NCBI RefSeq assembly: GCF_029784135.1
Contig: NC_073744.1
Span: 100,251,303-100,315,302, forward strand
From: Toxorhynchites rutilus septentrionalis
Taxonomy: Eukaryota > Arthropoda > Insecta > Diptera > Culicidae
Reading direction: 5' to 3'
DNA length: 64,000 nt
The translations under genes and the position numbers were made by a program. The notes beneath the pieces are model-generated. The model ran no database searches and was not told the origin of the DNA. It saw only the letters and a list, made by a program, of their open reading frames with translations. Below, one piece after another: positions 42,996 through 54,439 of the stretch (position 1 is the first letter of the stretch; every line of letters starts with the position of its first letter).

Positions 42996-43435
42996 TTCCT
43001 CGGGAAGACATAGAAGCAGCCGCCACACACACACATATACACGCGCGCAACTCTTTTCGTTTGCTGGTTATCGAGAGGAAACCTGGAAAGAAATGATCGT
43101 TGCTGAAAAATAATCTGCCAGTTCCCCTTGGAATTGAAAATTACATTCAAGTGAGTTTATTTTAATGTTTTCTATCCATATAATACTGCGACCACATACA
43201 TTTGGTTTTGTGATTTGTCAATCAAGTGCAGTTAACAGGAAAGCTTCTGAAGATTATTCTTCAGAACAAGGTTTTTTGTATCCAATATTGGATGCATAAA
43301 ACCTTGAGTCTTCAAAGTAACACTCTCGTTTTTGAAGTCACCCAAATATTTATTTATTCATTCATTCAGGATGGATTTAGATTCAACTTCAAACAAATGA
43401 TCTCTAAATCAACGATAGTCCTACGTCACCCTTGC

Positions 43436-43456
43436 GGTTATACCATAGATATAACC
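43436..43456 (+). other. Terminal hairpin of the H2B/H3-type block
   Basis: GGTTATA CCATAGA TATAACC: perfect 7-bp stem, 7-nt loop, 8 bp after TAGTCCTACGTCA. The mirror end at 20959-21008 is identical over this stretch. Confidence 0.8.
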
Positions 43457-43472
43457 CACTTCCTGTTTTTTC

Positions 43473-46400
43473 AGCAGCTCGGCGTTTTGGATTCCTGGAT
43501 AGCAGACTGGGTAGTCACCCCTTGGCGATTTTGGCGATCCGAAGGAGATTTATTTAAAATATTTCAGCGTTGGAGCAAAAGGCGAACAGGAGAAAGCAAC
43601 AGCTCGTTTCGACCGTTAAGAGCGGGCGCTTACCGGCTAACCGGAAAAGCGCGCGCTTTTGCGGCGTCACTGACGCTCCCCTCTATAGTGCATCTTAGAT
43701 ACATACATAGTGTTAATATATGTAAACAAATTTCATACGGTGAAGTGATTAAACCGAGTGTGTATACATCTGAAAATTTTTAAGTGCATTTTTCCCAGAA
43801 TTTTTCGCGATCTACAGTGAGTTACATTTGGATTATTTCCTTTTCTCCATTCTGTGTGTTGATCGTTTTTCGGAGATATTTCCGAATAGTGTTTGTTGGT
43901 TCGTGGTAACCAAAATCATTCTGCCGACTATACCCAGGGTGTAGCCAGGCAACATAATGGCGTCTAGTAGCTCCGGGCCTCCGGGAGGCCGGGCTACAAA
44001 CCTCTACCAAGGGAAGCCAACTCAACGTACCGCTCCAGAATGGGCTGACCCTCTGAACGGTAATTTACAAATTTTACTGTTACGTGCTAACGGAGATAAA
44101 GAACTACCATCCAACCCATTTATCGTGAGTAAAACCATCACCAATACCGTGAAAGATTTTAACAAAAACAACGCCCGACCATCAAAGGACGATAAGAAGA
44201 GAACGCAATACATCTTAACAGCCAGAGACGAGGACACTATCGGTAAGCTCCTCTTAATAAATGAACTGATCGATAAGACACCTGTTGAGGTGATATACCA
44301 TCCAACATTAAATCAACGCAAATGCGTTGTCACATGTCGTAAAGTGATCGATATGAAAGAAGACGTACTTCTTACCGAACTTGCCGACCAAAACGTGATC
44401 GAAGTTAAACGGATCACTAGGAAGGAAAAAGATGTAGTTATCCCTACAGCTACTCTAATTTTGACCATTCGTGGGACAGTGATCCCAGAAGTGATTTTAT
44501 TCGGATTCCTCCGCATCGGGACTAGGAATTTTTACCCAAGTCCGATGCAATGTTTCAAGTGCTTCCGCTTTGGACATACGTCGAAACGATGCCAACGCGA
44601 GAATCCACTCGGTCGAAATTGCGGCAAGGAACATGGCACAGAAAACAAAACGTGTAACGATGTCGCCCACTGCATTAATTGCCAAGGAAACCACTCCTCT
44701 TCATACAGGAAGTGTCCAATATGGCAAAAAGAAAACGACATAACCAAAATCAGAATAGATCAAGGCATCTCATATAAACAAGCCAAGGATCTATACAACG
44801 TTAAAAATAATGGACCTTCCTATTCAAGTGTCCTACAAGACAGATTAAATAACCTCCAAAAACCGACTGCTAGCTGCAACAAATGCAAATGTAGTTGCGT
44901 TTCAGCTGAAACAAGTCCGGAAACAAGTCGCGAAAGCACTCCATCCACAGTTGACACTACTATGTCCGAATCTGATACCTCGACCACCGAATCAGAATAT
45001 GATTCCGATGTTTCAATGACAATATCTGAGGCCCCAAGGAAAACTAAGAGGAAGATATCTTCCAAAAACACATCTTCAGAAGAGCTAAAAACCTCGGAAG
45101 ATGAACTTCGCCAAAATAAAGAGAAACAAAGGAAGAAGACACGAAACAATCAGGAATCAACGGAAACCACACCACAAAAAAACAACACACAAAGCAACGC
45201 ACCACACCACAACACACAAAACAGCAACACACAAAACAACAACACACAAAACAACAACACACAAATCAATAACACACAAAACAATAACACACAAAACAAC
45301 ATCACACAAAACAACAACACACAAAACAACAACACACAAAACAACAACAAACAAAACAAAAATTACAAGAAATCCGGAAAGAACAGCACCCCTTCAAAGG
45401 GGAAATAAGATCCACCTTACTCGTCAATACATTCACTCCAACGAGCAAACTGGCTATTCAATGGAACATTCGAAGTCTCCAAAGAAATTTTCCGGAATTA
45501 CAAACATTAATTTATAAATATAATCCCACAATCATAGCTCTTCAAGAGACTATGACGCAGAGAAATTTTCACAAAGATTCTATCAAAGGATACACCACTT
45601 ATTTCAAAGAAGGACCCAACCCTTCATTCAACGGGGTTGCAACTTCAATAAAAATCGGCACCCCCACAATTTTCTCCCCGTTAACACCGCTCTACAAGCA
45701 GTGGCAATACGAATAAACCTTCCTTTTCCAATCACAGTAGCCAGCATATACATTTCTCCTACGTCCGACCCGGCTCTTCTACGGAATCAACTGGACCATC
45801 TTCTTAACCAACTTCCCTCCCCAGTTCTCTTTATGGGTGATTTCAATGCTCACTCATACGCCTGGGGATGTTCATACCTCAATCGAAGAGGTTCCATTTT
45901 AGAGGATTTTCTCTCCGATAATACTCTCACTCTTCTGAACAACGGCCAACACACCAGAATCAATTCTGCTTCTGGCTCTTCTTCGGCCATAGATCTCACC
46001 ATCGTATCCCCTCAACTTTGTTCAAAGCTTTCATGGAACACCCACGATGATTGCTGCAACAGCGATCATCTCCCAATATGTATTTCCCTTGGCCAACCTT
46101 CTCCAGATGTTTCCACAAGGCCGAGATGGAAATTTGAATATGCAAACTGGGCTGGCTATCAATGTGACATTGAAAGCTGCCTCTCAGCCAAACAAGATTG
46201 GACACCCGAGGACTTTTCCCAAGCCGTCCTTGAGGTTGCAATACGGCACATTCCTAGAACCAGCGGAAAACCTGGTAGAAAATGCGTCCCATGGTGGACA
46301 CCTGAAGTAAATAAAGCCATCAAAGACAGAAGAAAAGCCTTACGCAAGCTAAGAAAGGCCCATCCGGATAACCCATCTAAGCACACTTTGCTAGAGGAAT

Positions 46401-47352
46401 TCCAAAGGGCTCGCAACAATGCTAGAGCTATTATTAAAACAGCCAAGCATAACAGCTGGATTAAATTCGTCAACGATATTAATCCCAACACGTCGTCAAA
46501 GGAATTATGGAGCAAAATTGGCAGACTTCATGGCAAAAAAAGGAATACAACCTTTTAATTAACGGTCATTATACAAATGATCGGAAAACTATAGCAGAGG
46601 CTTTCGGAGATTTCTTTGCCTCCACCTCATCCAACCAAAGCTTCGATACTACCTTCCAAACCCGCAAGGCAGAATGCGAAAAAATCCCCATTGATTTTAA
46701 CACCGACGCAAATTTTGACTTCAACAAAACTATTTCCCTCAAAGAACTAGAATGGGCCTTAAACAAAGCAACACGCGGCTCCACTGGACCAGATGATATC
46801 AGCTACCCAATGCTGAAAAACCTACCCTATCTTGGGAAAAAAGTTCTTTTAAAACTTTACAACAATGTATGGAACAGTGGAATTTTCCCAAATTGCTGGA
46901 AAGAAGGCCTAATGGTCTACCTGCCTAAACCAGACAAAAATAATCACCTGCTGGACAACTTCCGTCCCATCACTCTTCTGAGTTGCATAGGTAAAATCAT
47001 GGAGAAAATTATCAACCGGCGCTTAACGACCTTTTTAGAGTCAAACAAGCTGCTTGACCCTAGACAATTTGCCTTCCGCGCGGGTAAAAGCACAGAAGAC
47101 TGCCTCGTAGCTCTCGAAAAAGTCCTAGACGACGCCGCTGAACGTTATCTGCACGCAGATGTTGTATCACTCGATCTTAGCAAGGCCTTCGATCGAGCAT
47201 GGAGGTACCCAGTTCTGAAAAATCTTTTCAACTGGGGGGTTCGTGGTAGATTAGGCTTCTTCATCAAAGGGTTTCTGGAAAACAGAACCTTTAAAACAAT
47301 CATCAACAATCACAAGTCTTCATTGAAAATCCTTGGAAACGGTTTTCCCCTG
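43473..47352 (+). mobile_element. RNase H-group LINE, 3'-truncated
   Basis: A plus-strand LINE with ~480-bp 5' UTR, intact ORF1 and an ORF2 cut within RT. The 5' end follows T6 after the terminal hairpin (CCTGTTTTTT|CAGCAGCTCGG). The 3' break at ~47352 joins directly to the H2A-A 3' flank repeat (TGTAATTGAACATTTGCG). The missing RT half is not elsewhere in the window. Confidence 0.75.
43957..45408 (+). CDS. LINE ORF1 (gag-like RNA-binding protein), intact 483 aa
   Basis: Uninterrupted frame from ATG 43957 to TAA 45408. N-terminal MASSSSG..., central domain (~60-190), then zinc knuckles: CFKCFRFGHTSKRC (~198-211), a degenerate NCGKEHGTENKTC, and CINCQGNHSSSYRKC (~238-252). An acidic/serine-rich linker follows (~320-370), then a Lys/Glu-rich part, then a low-complexity NNNTQ repeat (45230-45355, 15-bp units). 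Homologue of the broken ORF1 at 28039 but clearly a different subfamily. Expected to coat LINE RNA. Intact reading suggests a fairly young insertion, though ORF2 is broken. Start chosen because the same MASSSSG start occurs in both copies. Confidence 0.85.
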   Translation: MASSSSGPPGGRATNLYQGKPTQRTAPEWADPLNGNLQILLLRANGDKELPSNPFIVSKTITNTVKDFNKNNARPSKDDKKRTQYILTARDEDTIGKLLLINELIDKTPVEVIYHPTLNQRKCVVTCRKVIDMKEDVLLTELADQNVIEVKRITRKEKDVVIPTATLILTIRGTVIPEVILFGFLRIGTRNFYPSPMQCFKCFRFGHTSKRCQRENPLGRNCGKEHGTENKTCNDVAHCINCQGNHSSSYRKCPIWQKENDITKIRIDQGISYKQAKDLYNVKNNGPSYSSVLQDRLNNLQKPTASCNKCKCSCVSAETSPETSRESTPSTVDTTMSESDTSTTESEYDSDVSMTISEAPRKTKRKISSKNTSSEELKTSEDELRQNKEKQRKKTRNNQESTETTPQKNNTQSNAPHHNTQNSNTQNNNTQNNNTQINNTQNNNTQNNITQNNNTQNNNTQNNNKQNKNYKKSGKNSTPSKGK

Positions 47353-47355
47353 TAA
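45419..47355 (+). pseudogene. LINE ORF2: endonuclease and RT N-half
   Basis: Endonuclease in two frames: AIQWNIRSLQRNFPELQ and IIALQETMTQ (~45450-45555), then after a shift near 45700 ITVASIYISP, LFMGDFNAHSYAWG and NSDHLPICIS (catalytic Asp/His motifs). After a second shift near 46540, the RT N-terminal part runs to the break: STGPDDISYPMLKN, NFRPITLLSCIGKIMEKIIN, QFAFRAGKSTEDCL, VSLDLSKAFDRAW (motif A, ~47165). Motifs B and C, RNase H and tail are missing. Two frameshifts plus truncation make it inactive. Confidence 0.82.
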
Positions 47356-48668
47356 TTGAACATTTGCGATGACAGTGGTACAGTGTCGACCTTCAATGTG
47401 GGGTCATAATTTGGACCCCGAACTCTATGTTTACAAAAATGTCCAACTAAATATGTCGCATTACTGGTCCGACCAATTAGCTAAATGTCGAGATAAGTGT
47501 AAATTACTGTACTTTCAATCTAGAAGCAATTTAAGAATTGGTGAAAATCAATAAGCTCAGAACAACTGCCAAATTCACATACTCATCATATCCTGGCAAA
47601 CAAATTATGAAAAAATCAATTTGTGTTTTATTATTATTTTGGATATTGTTTTAGAAAGCATTGAACTGTATTTCCTAAACTCTTTTTTTGGAAGGTTTAA
47701 TGGCCCTGAAAAGCGCCTTGTTTTATGGAATGGTTCAAATTTAGAAAACTTAGTACTCGTGGTTTTGAAAAAAACCATTTCGAACGCCCTCGATGCCGCC
47801 TTGTTCTGGATTTGCCACCAAAGCAGTGTGTATAAAGAACAAACTTTTTTCTTCTGCTACCTGATGCCGTTTTGCGATTGCGTTTGCCACTCGCCACTCG
47901 CTGCAACTGCCTGTTGTCTTGATGTCCACCGAACCGAATGTGTTCTGTTCCGAATGCGGGTTTTCTTATCGTCGCGAGCAGCTTTGTCAGCTAACTCGAT
48001 CACTTCGGCGGCCGAAACTATATAACGCCGGCTAGGTGGACTGGTGCATTGGTACTAACGTGCTCGGCCTAGCTACCCTTGCGGGGAACTCATGATCAAC
48101 ACGGTTCGAGCGGGATTTTGCCTTTCCCTTCATTTTCCTCCTTTACCATGTCCAGACATGGCTGCTTGGGTTGGTTTGTTGATGTGTTCTGATGCGAAAC
48201 GATGTGGTGTACGGCTTGAATGAGAATGATCGTTACGGCAGCGGAGCGGGGATTTTTAAGCTGACTGGCTGGCTCGCATGTGTGAGACTGCGACCAATGT
48301 TTCGTTCATTTTTTTCTTTTTCCTTTCCAATCGTGGTTCATTCTATTTCGCTGCTGCTCTGGTTGCCCGTTTTGGTCGGTTCGATTTGAGGAGCACAAAA
48401 TGGACCAATCAAAAATGGGCACATAGTGCATTTTGACAATGCTTGATATTTCACAATTATTCAATTATTTATCTCAAGAAAAATGAAATGTTATTCTTTA
48501 TGATAGATGCGTAGATATATTTCCTATCAATTGATGCAAAAACCTTTGCGATCTATTGTGAAATGCTCGAGTTATAAGCGTTCCAAATCTTGCATTTTTT
48601 CCTACTTGTTCAGTGCCTAGATTTCCATTTCACCCCCTATATCTTCCGGTTAGACGTAGTCCTACGTC
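47353..48668 (-). mobile_element. H2A-A block, minus strand, 3' side cut
   Basis: Palindrome GACGTAGGACTACGTC at 48653-48668 (outside: A10), complete 5' module with an uninterrupted T-run at ~48304-48312, H2A-A copy 6 and its 3' flank, broken at 47353 by the junction with the LINE. It has neither the SINE-like units nor a nested element, so it serves as the reference for the empty sites at 952, 1480 and 10126. Confidence 0.7.
47702..48159 (-). pseudogene. H2A: Degenerate histone H2A, lineage A, copy 6
   Basis: Start complement at 48157-48159: MSGHGKGGK then [15 protein letters not shown] (a 3-bp loss in the tail), stop region, EVIELADKAARDDKKTRI. Stem-loop relic at 47702-47717 (GGCGCTTTTCAGGGCC on the minus strand). 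Confidence 0.82.
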
Positions 48669-48769
48669 AAAAAAAAAATAAAAAAATAGGGCAATGCTGT
48701 GACTAGAATAAAATCGTGGAACATATGATGAAACAACTAACTGTGGATAATGGAAATCCAATGTATATT

Positions 48770-49260
48770 TCTCAGCGCCGCTCGGAAATCCACTCAGTTC
48801 TAATTGAACAGCGATTGGAGCATGTTGTCGCTGTTGTGGTTAAGCTCTTCGTTTATCATGAAAGCGCGGATGAACGGTGTCACCAAGAGCCTGTTTGTGC
48901 ACCTTAGGCCAGAAGGGAATCCATCAGGAGGAGAGTGATGCCACAAACGGTTCCCCGGGAAGATCTCGAAGCAGCCGCTACACACACATATACACGCGCG
49001 GAATTCTTTCCGTTTGGATGCCATTCAGCATCGAAAAAGATCCGGAAAATAATCTGCCAGTTCCTCTGGGAATTTAAAAATACATTCATGTGAAAGAGCT
49101 CATTTTAATGTTTTCTATCCATGTAACACTGTGACCAAATATGTTTCAATCAAGTGCTATTAACAGGTGGTTATCGAGTTAGCATTAACCATTGGTGGGC
49201 TTCCAGTATCGAGGGAAATGTGGAAATATCTAATCGTTACTGAAAATAATCTGCCTGATA
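48770..49260 (+). pseudogene. H2B-type remnant and flank unit
   Basis: Starts inside the promoter (CAGCGCCGCTCGGAAATCC) without palindrome or TATA, then TTGGAGCATGTTGTCGC, GATGAACGGTGTCACC, GGTTCCCCGGGAAG, (CA)n and one array-type 3' flank unit to ~49260. Truncated on both sides. Confidence 0.5.
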
Positions 49261-50374
49261 ATAATCTAATAATAAATAATCTGAAAATTTCAAAACATTC
49301 CCCTCCCTCATGGGGCGCTAGTCAATTTGTGGCTAAGATACTGCATTATACAAATAAGTCAGTGCAAATCATAGTGCAACGTTTACCGGGAGATTTCCTT
49401 TTAATTTTTTTATGATTCGATTATCCGGAAAATTTGATCATCCGGATGAAAATAAAATCAACATTCCGTTTCATCTCTAGTCGAGAGTGAGCAGTCTGAG
49501 AAACTGATCATCCATTGCAGACCATTGGACAAAACGATTTCTTCGAAGATTTGGTGTTTTTGCGAAAGCCATCAAAGTCCAGCGTGGATACAACCTGGTT
49601 ACAAAACTAGAGGGACAAGATCTAGCTTCATGAGGATGCATCGTATGCCTTTTCGAAATTTACAACAAATCAGTCTAGCCAGCAAGTAACGCTACTAATG
49701 ATAAATCATTTATTTTTGATACAAGTTTATTTCAATAAGTACGATCGTTTGCCCCATAGGCTGCGAATTTGTGCCGAAAAGTCCGCATTTGACAATTTGT
49801 ATTATTATAAATATTGGACAAGCAAAACTCGAAGTATTTATAAATTGCGTTTCGAAGGTTATATATAGTTACTATTTGGTAAGCAAACTGAACCCTATTG
49901 GCTTTCCTTTTAAAAGTTATTAGACGACAACTGTTAGGTGCGCACCTGCGAGCATTAGCACATCGAAAAGTTATATTTTCATCGCATCGCATTTTTGCCT
50001 TGCGATTCAATTCTTTTCTGAGAGCGACGCCACTCTATCACAAAGCGATTCGATCCAAAGCTCCGAGGCTAAGCACCCAATCGGATCAGGAAACGAAAGT
50101 AGAGCGACAGCAGAAACTAACGAACGAATCATAAAATGATACAAGCGAGCATCGATGAACACGTGCACAGATACCAAACGATGACTCTCACGCTGTGTTC
50201 ATTCAGTGTTTTCGTTAACACGTCAGTTTTCTGTTTCATGAGTGATTTAAAACATATTATTGTGTGCGTTGAATGAATCAAATAAGAGAATGTAACGAGC
50301 GCTCGTTGATACGATTGGAACCATCCTTGGCTTTGAACCACCCTGTTATAAAAATGACTAGTATTTTTGAAGAA
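49261..50374. other. Intron sequence, no gene seen
   Basis: Contains a TTATCCGGAAAATTTGATCATCCGG stretch (49440) and otherwise no recognised element or coding signal. Confidence 0.4.
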
Positions 50375-50739
50375 AATATATTTTTTTTTCCAATTCATTT
50401 ATTTGTAAGGCTCACTCGCATGAGCTTTGCGGAGCCACTAATTCATGATTTGTTTTTACAGAATTTCAACTTAAATCTATGTTTAGTAGGTTTCGACCGA
50501 TTACTCGCGGTTTACTCGAGGTTAGAGGGGCAACAATTTTTGTGGGATGGATCAGGTTAGGGATATGGATATGAGGTATCGTTGTCTCAACCGAGAGTTG
50601 CCGCACGCACTGTAGCATTGTGCATAAAGACCAGGGATAGCATCTGGTGTTCGACTATCTGTCGAGGGGGGCGACGGTGAGATGAGGGGACAAGACAAAC
50701 AAACTAATAACGAAAAAGAAAAAAAAACACACAAAAGCA

Positions 50740-52290
50740 TTAAATTCTTATGCTAGTCCGTTTCACAAACATATAGATCAACTGCATATAGCAGATGTCG
50801 CGAGTTCCCAACACGTCTCTAACAGGAACATAGGGTTGTCTTCTTTGGGCCCTAAGGGCATTCAAAAGGTACTCTCTGGCTGCGTAATTATCCGTACATT
50901 GCCAAACTGCGTGATCGATGTCATCGTAACCGTTTCCACACCGACAGACGTTGCTTTGAACAAGATTTATTCTGTGGAGATGCACATCTAGCGAGTAGTG
51001 GTTGGACATAAGTCTACTCATTACACGAATGAAGTCACGACTTACGTCCAAACCTTTGAACCACGCTCTCGAAGAAACCTTTGGAATAATTGAATATAAC
51101 CACCACCCAAGACTTCCAGTGTCCCAATCGGTTTGCCAACTCAAGAGGGAACTCTGACGCAGTAATTGGAAAAATTCATCGTATGAAATCTGTCTATCAA
51201 ACAATTCGCCTTCCTGGGCACCCACCTTTGCGAGAGTGTCCGCTTTCTCATTGCCAGGAATTGAGCAATGAGAGGGGACCCATACAAAGGTTAACTTATA
51301 AGATCTTTCGATCAGTGCACTCATCTGCTGCCTCACTTTTGCGAGGAAATAAGATGGGTGCCTACTAGTTTTCATCGACTGGAGAGCCTCAAGCGAACTG
51401 AGACTATCCGAGAAAATGAAGTAATGGTCTGCAGGCTTGTTGGAGATCATCCCCAATGCGAAGTCGATTGCTGCCAGCTCAGCAACATAAACGGAACAAG
51501 GTTCCTGCAGTTTACGGAAGGCGCTCGAATTTTCATTGAAAACACCGAAGCCAGTGGATCCATTGAGGCGAGACCCATCAGTGAAGTATCTTTTCATGCA
51601 ATTGACTTTTTGGTACTTTCGGTTAAAAATACGGGGAATGATAGTTGGTCGAAGCTGATCTGAAATCCCAAGTATTGCTTGTTTCATCGACAGATCGTAT
51701 TCAATTGAGGAACTGCTGATGGTGAAGTGAGCACGATCTGGAGTAAACGATGGAAGACAAATATCTGACGAAATATAGTGGTAATAAATTCTCATAAACC
51801 GAGATTGTATATTTAGATGAAGAATTTTTTCAAAGTTTTCAATCACAAGTGTGTTCGTGACACCGCATTTCACCAGTATTCTGAGAGAAAGTTCCCAGAA
51901 TCGGTTCTGTAGAGGAGTTACTCCTGCCAGAACCTCGAGACTCATGTTATGCGTTGAGTGCATACAGCCGAGAGCTATACGCAGACAATGATATTGAATT
52001 CGTTCCAATTTTAGAAGGTGACTTTTAGCTGCTGAGAGAAAGCAGAAAGAGCCATACTCCAGAATAGATAGAATAGTTGTTTTATAAAGCGTTATGAGAT
52101 CTCCCGGATGAGCTCCCCACCACGTGCCTCAAATCGAACGGAGAAAGTTGACCCTCTTTTGACATTTTTGCTTCAAATACGTAATGTGGGTATTCCAAGT
52201 GCATTTTGAATCAAACCAGACACCAAGGTACTTGAAGGTCAATGATTGGGTAATGCTTCTGCCCAAAAGCTTGAGTTGCAGTTGGGCTGG
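50740..52290 (-). pseudogene. LINE ORF2 C-terminal part: thumb, RNase H, Cys/His tail
   Basis: 422 clean residues from 52008 to the TAG/TAA at 50740. The same frame is legible up to ~52290 (FKYLGVWFDSKCTWNTHITY) with one TGA at 52129-52131. RNase H residues: FTDGSRLNGSTGFGVF (D), YVAELAAIDFAL (E), FSDSLSSLEALQ (D), VPSHCSIPGNEKADTLAK (H/D). Cys/His tail CRCGNGYDDIDHAVWQC near 50930. It removes the RNA strand during target-primed synthesis in intact relatives. Confidence 0.85.
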
Positions 52291-53624
52291 GAACCGCTTT
52301 CGAGTAAACAGTACCAGTTCTGTTTTCTGCGGCGAGATCCGATCCCTAAGTTCCTTGCCCAGGAAGACAAGTTACCTAGGGAATTTTGCAATGGTCTTTG
52401 CAAGTTTTCGGCATGGGAACCTCTGACGGAAACCACACCATCATCTGCAAGTTGTCTTAGCGTGCATTGTTCTGCCAAACAACTGTCAATATCTTTCACA
52501 TAAAAATTATAAAGAAGGGGACTGAGACATGAGCCTTGGGGTAGACCCATATAACTATTTCTGGAAGTTGTCAGTTGTCCAAGGGTAAAGTTCATTCGCT
52601 TTTCTGACAATAAATTGTACAAGAAGTTATTCAAAATTCCAGGAAGTCCACATCTGTTCAGATTGTCTGACAGAATTTCTATGGAAACCGAATCAAAAGC
52701 TCCCTTAATATCCAAGAATACTGAAGCCAGTTGCTCCTTGTGCGCAAAGGCCAGTTGAATATCCGTAGAAAGCAACGCTAGACAATCGTTTGTTCCTTTG
52801 CTCTTACGAAACCCAAATTGTGTACTTGATAGCAAATTATTTGTCTCGATCCATTGATCGAGTCTTCGAAGGATCATTTTCTCCAGCAATTTTCTAATGC
52901 ACGAGAGCATAGCAATCGGACGGTATGAGTTATGGTCAGACGCTGGTTTGCCAGGTTTTTGAATTGCTATTACTTTGACCTGTCTCCATTCGGGTGGCAC
53001 AATATTGTTTTCTAGTAGGGTATTGAATAAGTCTAGCAAGCGTCTTTTCGCGATATCGGGAAGATTTTTTAGAAGAACGAATTTAATCATATCGCTTCCG
53101 GGTGAAGAGTTGTTCGATGAAAGAAGAGCCATAGAAAATTCCAGCATTGAGAATGGTCTGTCCAGAGGTCCACCGCTTAGAGACGTTTCTCGAAGAATAT
53201 GTTGGGCTGGAACTGAGTCTGGACAAACCTTTTTAGCGAAATCGAATATCCATCGGTTGGAGTATTCCTCACTCTCGTTAGTAGATGAGCGGTTACGCAT
53301 GTTGCGAGCTACCCTCCACAAGGTACGTATTGAGGTTTCACGAGAAAGACCTTCAATGAAATTGCGCCAGTAACCGCGTTTTTTTGCTTTAATTAATTGT
53401 TTCAGCTGTATTTCAAGCTTCGAATATTCCTCGAAGTGTGTGGATGTTCCATGTCTACGAAAAGCTTTGAAAGCATCCGATTTTTTCAAATACAATTTTG
53501 TGCATTCGTCGTCCCAGCCAGGAGTGGCTGGTTTTCTTTTAAACGGAGCACTTGGAACTTTTCTTCTTTGTGCTTCCAATGAGCTTTTATACATCAAATC
53601 TACGAAAAATCGATATTCTTCCAA
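52239..53624 (-). pseudogene. LINE ORF2 reverse transcriptase
   Basis: 461 open residues. SYRPIAMLSCIRKLLEKMIL, QFGFRKSKGTNDCLALLSTD, VFLDIKGAFDSVS (motif A), YMGLPQGSCLSPLLYNFYV (motif B), and LADDGVVS (motif C, where YADD is expected, so Y is replaced by L). Frame lost near 52330 and continued in the C-terminal part. The endonuclease frame overlaps its start, with a shift near 53620. Confidence 0.85.
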
Positions 53625-54439
53625 TGGTGGAAGTATATTGATTCGACACCAATTGTTACCGCCGTTGCAAATTTTTGCCAGTCGATGTTCCTTGTTAGAT
53701 CAAATGGAACTCGAGATGGTTCAGTGGATTGCGGGCTACACTTGATTGATATATTGATTGGCAAGTGATCGCTACCATGGGGATCATTGATGACCTTCCA
53801 CTGACAATCTAATGATAGCGAGCTTGAGCAAAACGATAGGTCGAGTCGACTTTCTCGAACCGGAGGTTTTGGAATTCGTGTCGCTTCACCAGTGTTCAAG
53901 ATAGTTAAATTGAAATCGTCACATAAATCGTAAAAAATAGCCGCTCTAGCGTCATCATAAGGATCACCCCACCCAGTACCATGGGAGTTCATGTCACCCA
54001 GTATTAGAACTGGGGATGAGAGAATCGAGACTAGATTCCAAAGTTGACTACGGCTAATGTTAGTATTTGGAGGAACGTATACTGAAGCTATGCAAAGTTC
54101 TTTATTCTTTGCCGTTATTTGACACGCGAAAATTTCGACGTCTGATAGAGCTGGGAGAGGAATTTTATAGAAAGAGTAGCACTTTTTGATCCCCAAAAGT
54201 ACTCCTCCATAAGAATCATTTCTATCCAGGCGAATAATGTTAAAATCGTGGAAGTTGAGTTCTGTATCAGAAGAAAGCCATGTTTCAGAAAGGGCGAATA
54301 TATCACAGTCATAATTTTGAAGTAGAAATTTGAACGAGTCTAGTTTAGGCACTAGACTACGGCAGTTCCATTGTAGCACATTGATCATATCTCCTACTAC
54401 GTTAGGTGAATTATCCATCGAAAGATATGATTGATGCAA
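53600..54439 (-). CDS. LINE ORF2 endonuclease part
   Basis: 279 residues from 54439. APE-type endonuclease motifs in order: LQWNCRSL (N), FALSETWL (E), YGGVLLGIKK, ASVYVPPNTN (Y), LGDMNSHGTGWG (D, N), LDLSFCSSSL, and GSDHLPINIS (D, H). All expected catalytic residues are present. The frame ends at 53600, where a one-base change in length separates it from the RT. It nicks target DNA to prime reverse transcription in intact elements. Confidence 0.82.
   Translation of the reverse strand: MHQSYLSMDNSPNVVGDMINVLQWNCRSLVPKLDSFKFLLQNYDCDIFALSETWLSSDTELNFHDFNIIRLDRNDSYGGVLLGIKKCYSFYKIPLPALSDVEIFACQITAKNKELCIASVYVPPNTNISRSQLWNLVSILSSPVLILGDMNSHGTGWGDPYDDARAAIFYDLCDDFNLTILNTGEATRIPKPPVRESRLDLSFCSSSLSLDCQWKVINDPHGSDHLPINISIKCSPQSTEPSRVPFDLTRNIDWQKFATAVTIGVESIYFHHWKNIDFS

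Larger units (their letters stand above)
38800..43465 (+). mobile_element. H2B/H3-type histone-bearing block
   Basis: Starts with T5 and GACGTAGGACTACGTC at 38800, TTTCATTTCTATACCGGGG module, TATATAA at 39050-39056, H2B-like remnant, 3' flank; then an H3 palindrome (40017-41447), a third H3 copy, more H2B-type flank, an H2B C-terminal remnant, and a 3' end at 43416-43465 with a perfect 7-bp hairpin (43436-43456) followed by T6. LINE ORF1/2 begins right after. Whether the H3 part arrived separately cannot be settled; the H3 copy at 41737 shares GATAAAATGTC and ATTGTTTCAATAG upstream sequence with the H2B module, which favours common origin. Confidence 0.5.
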
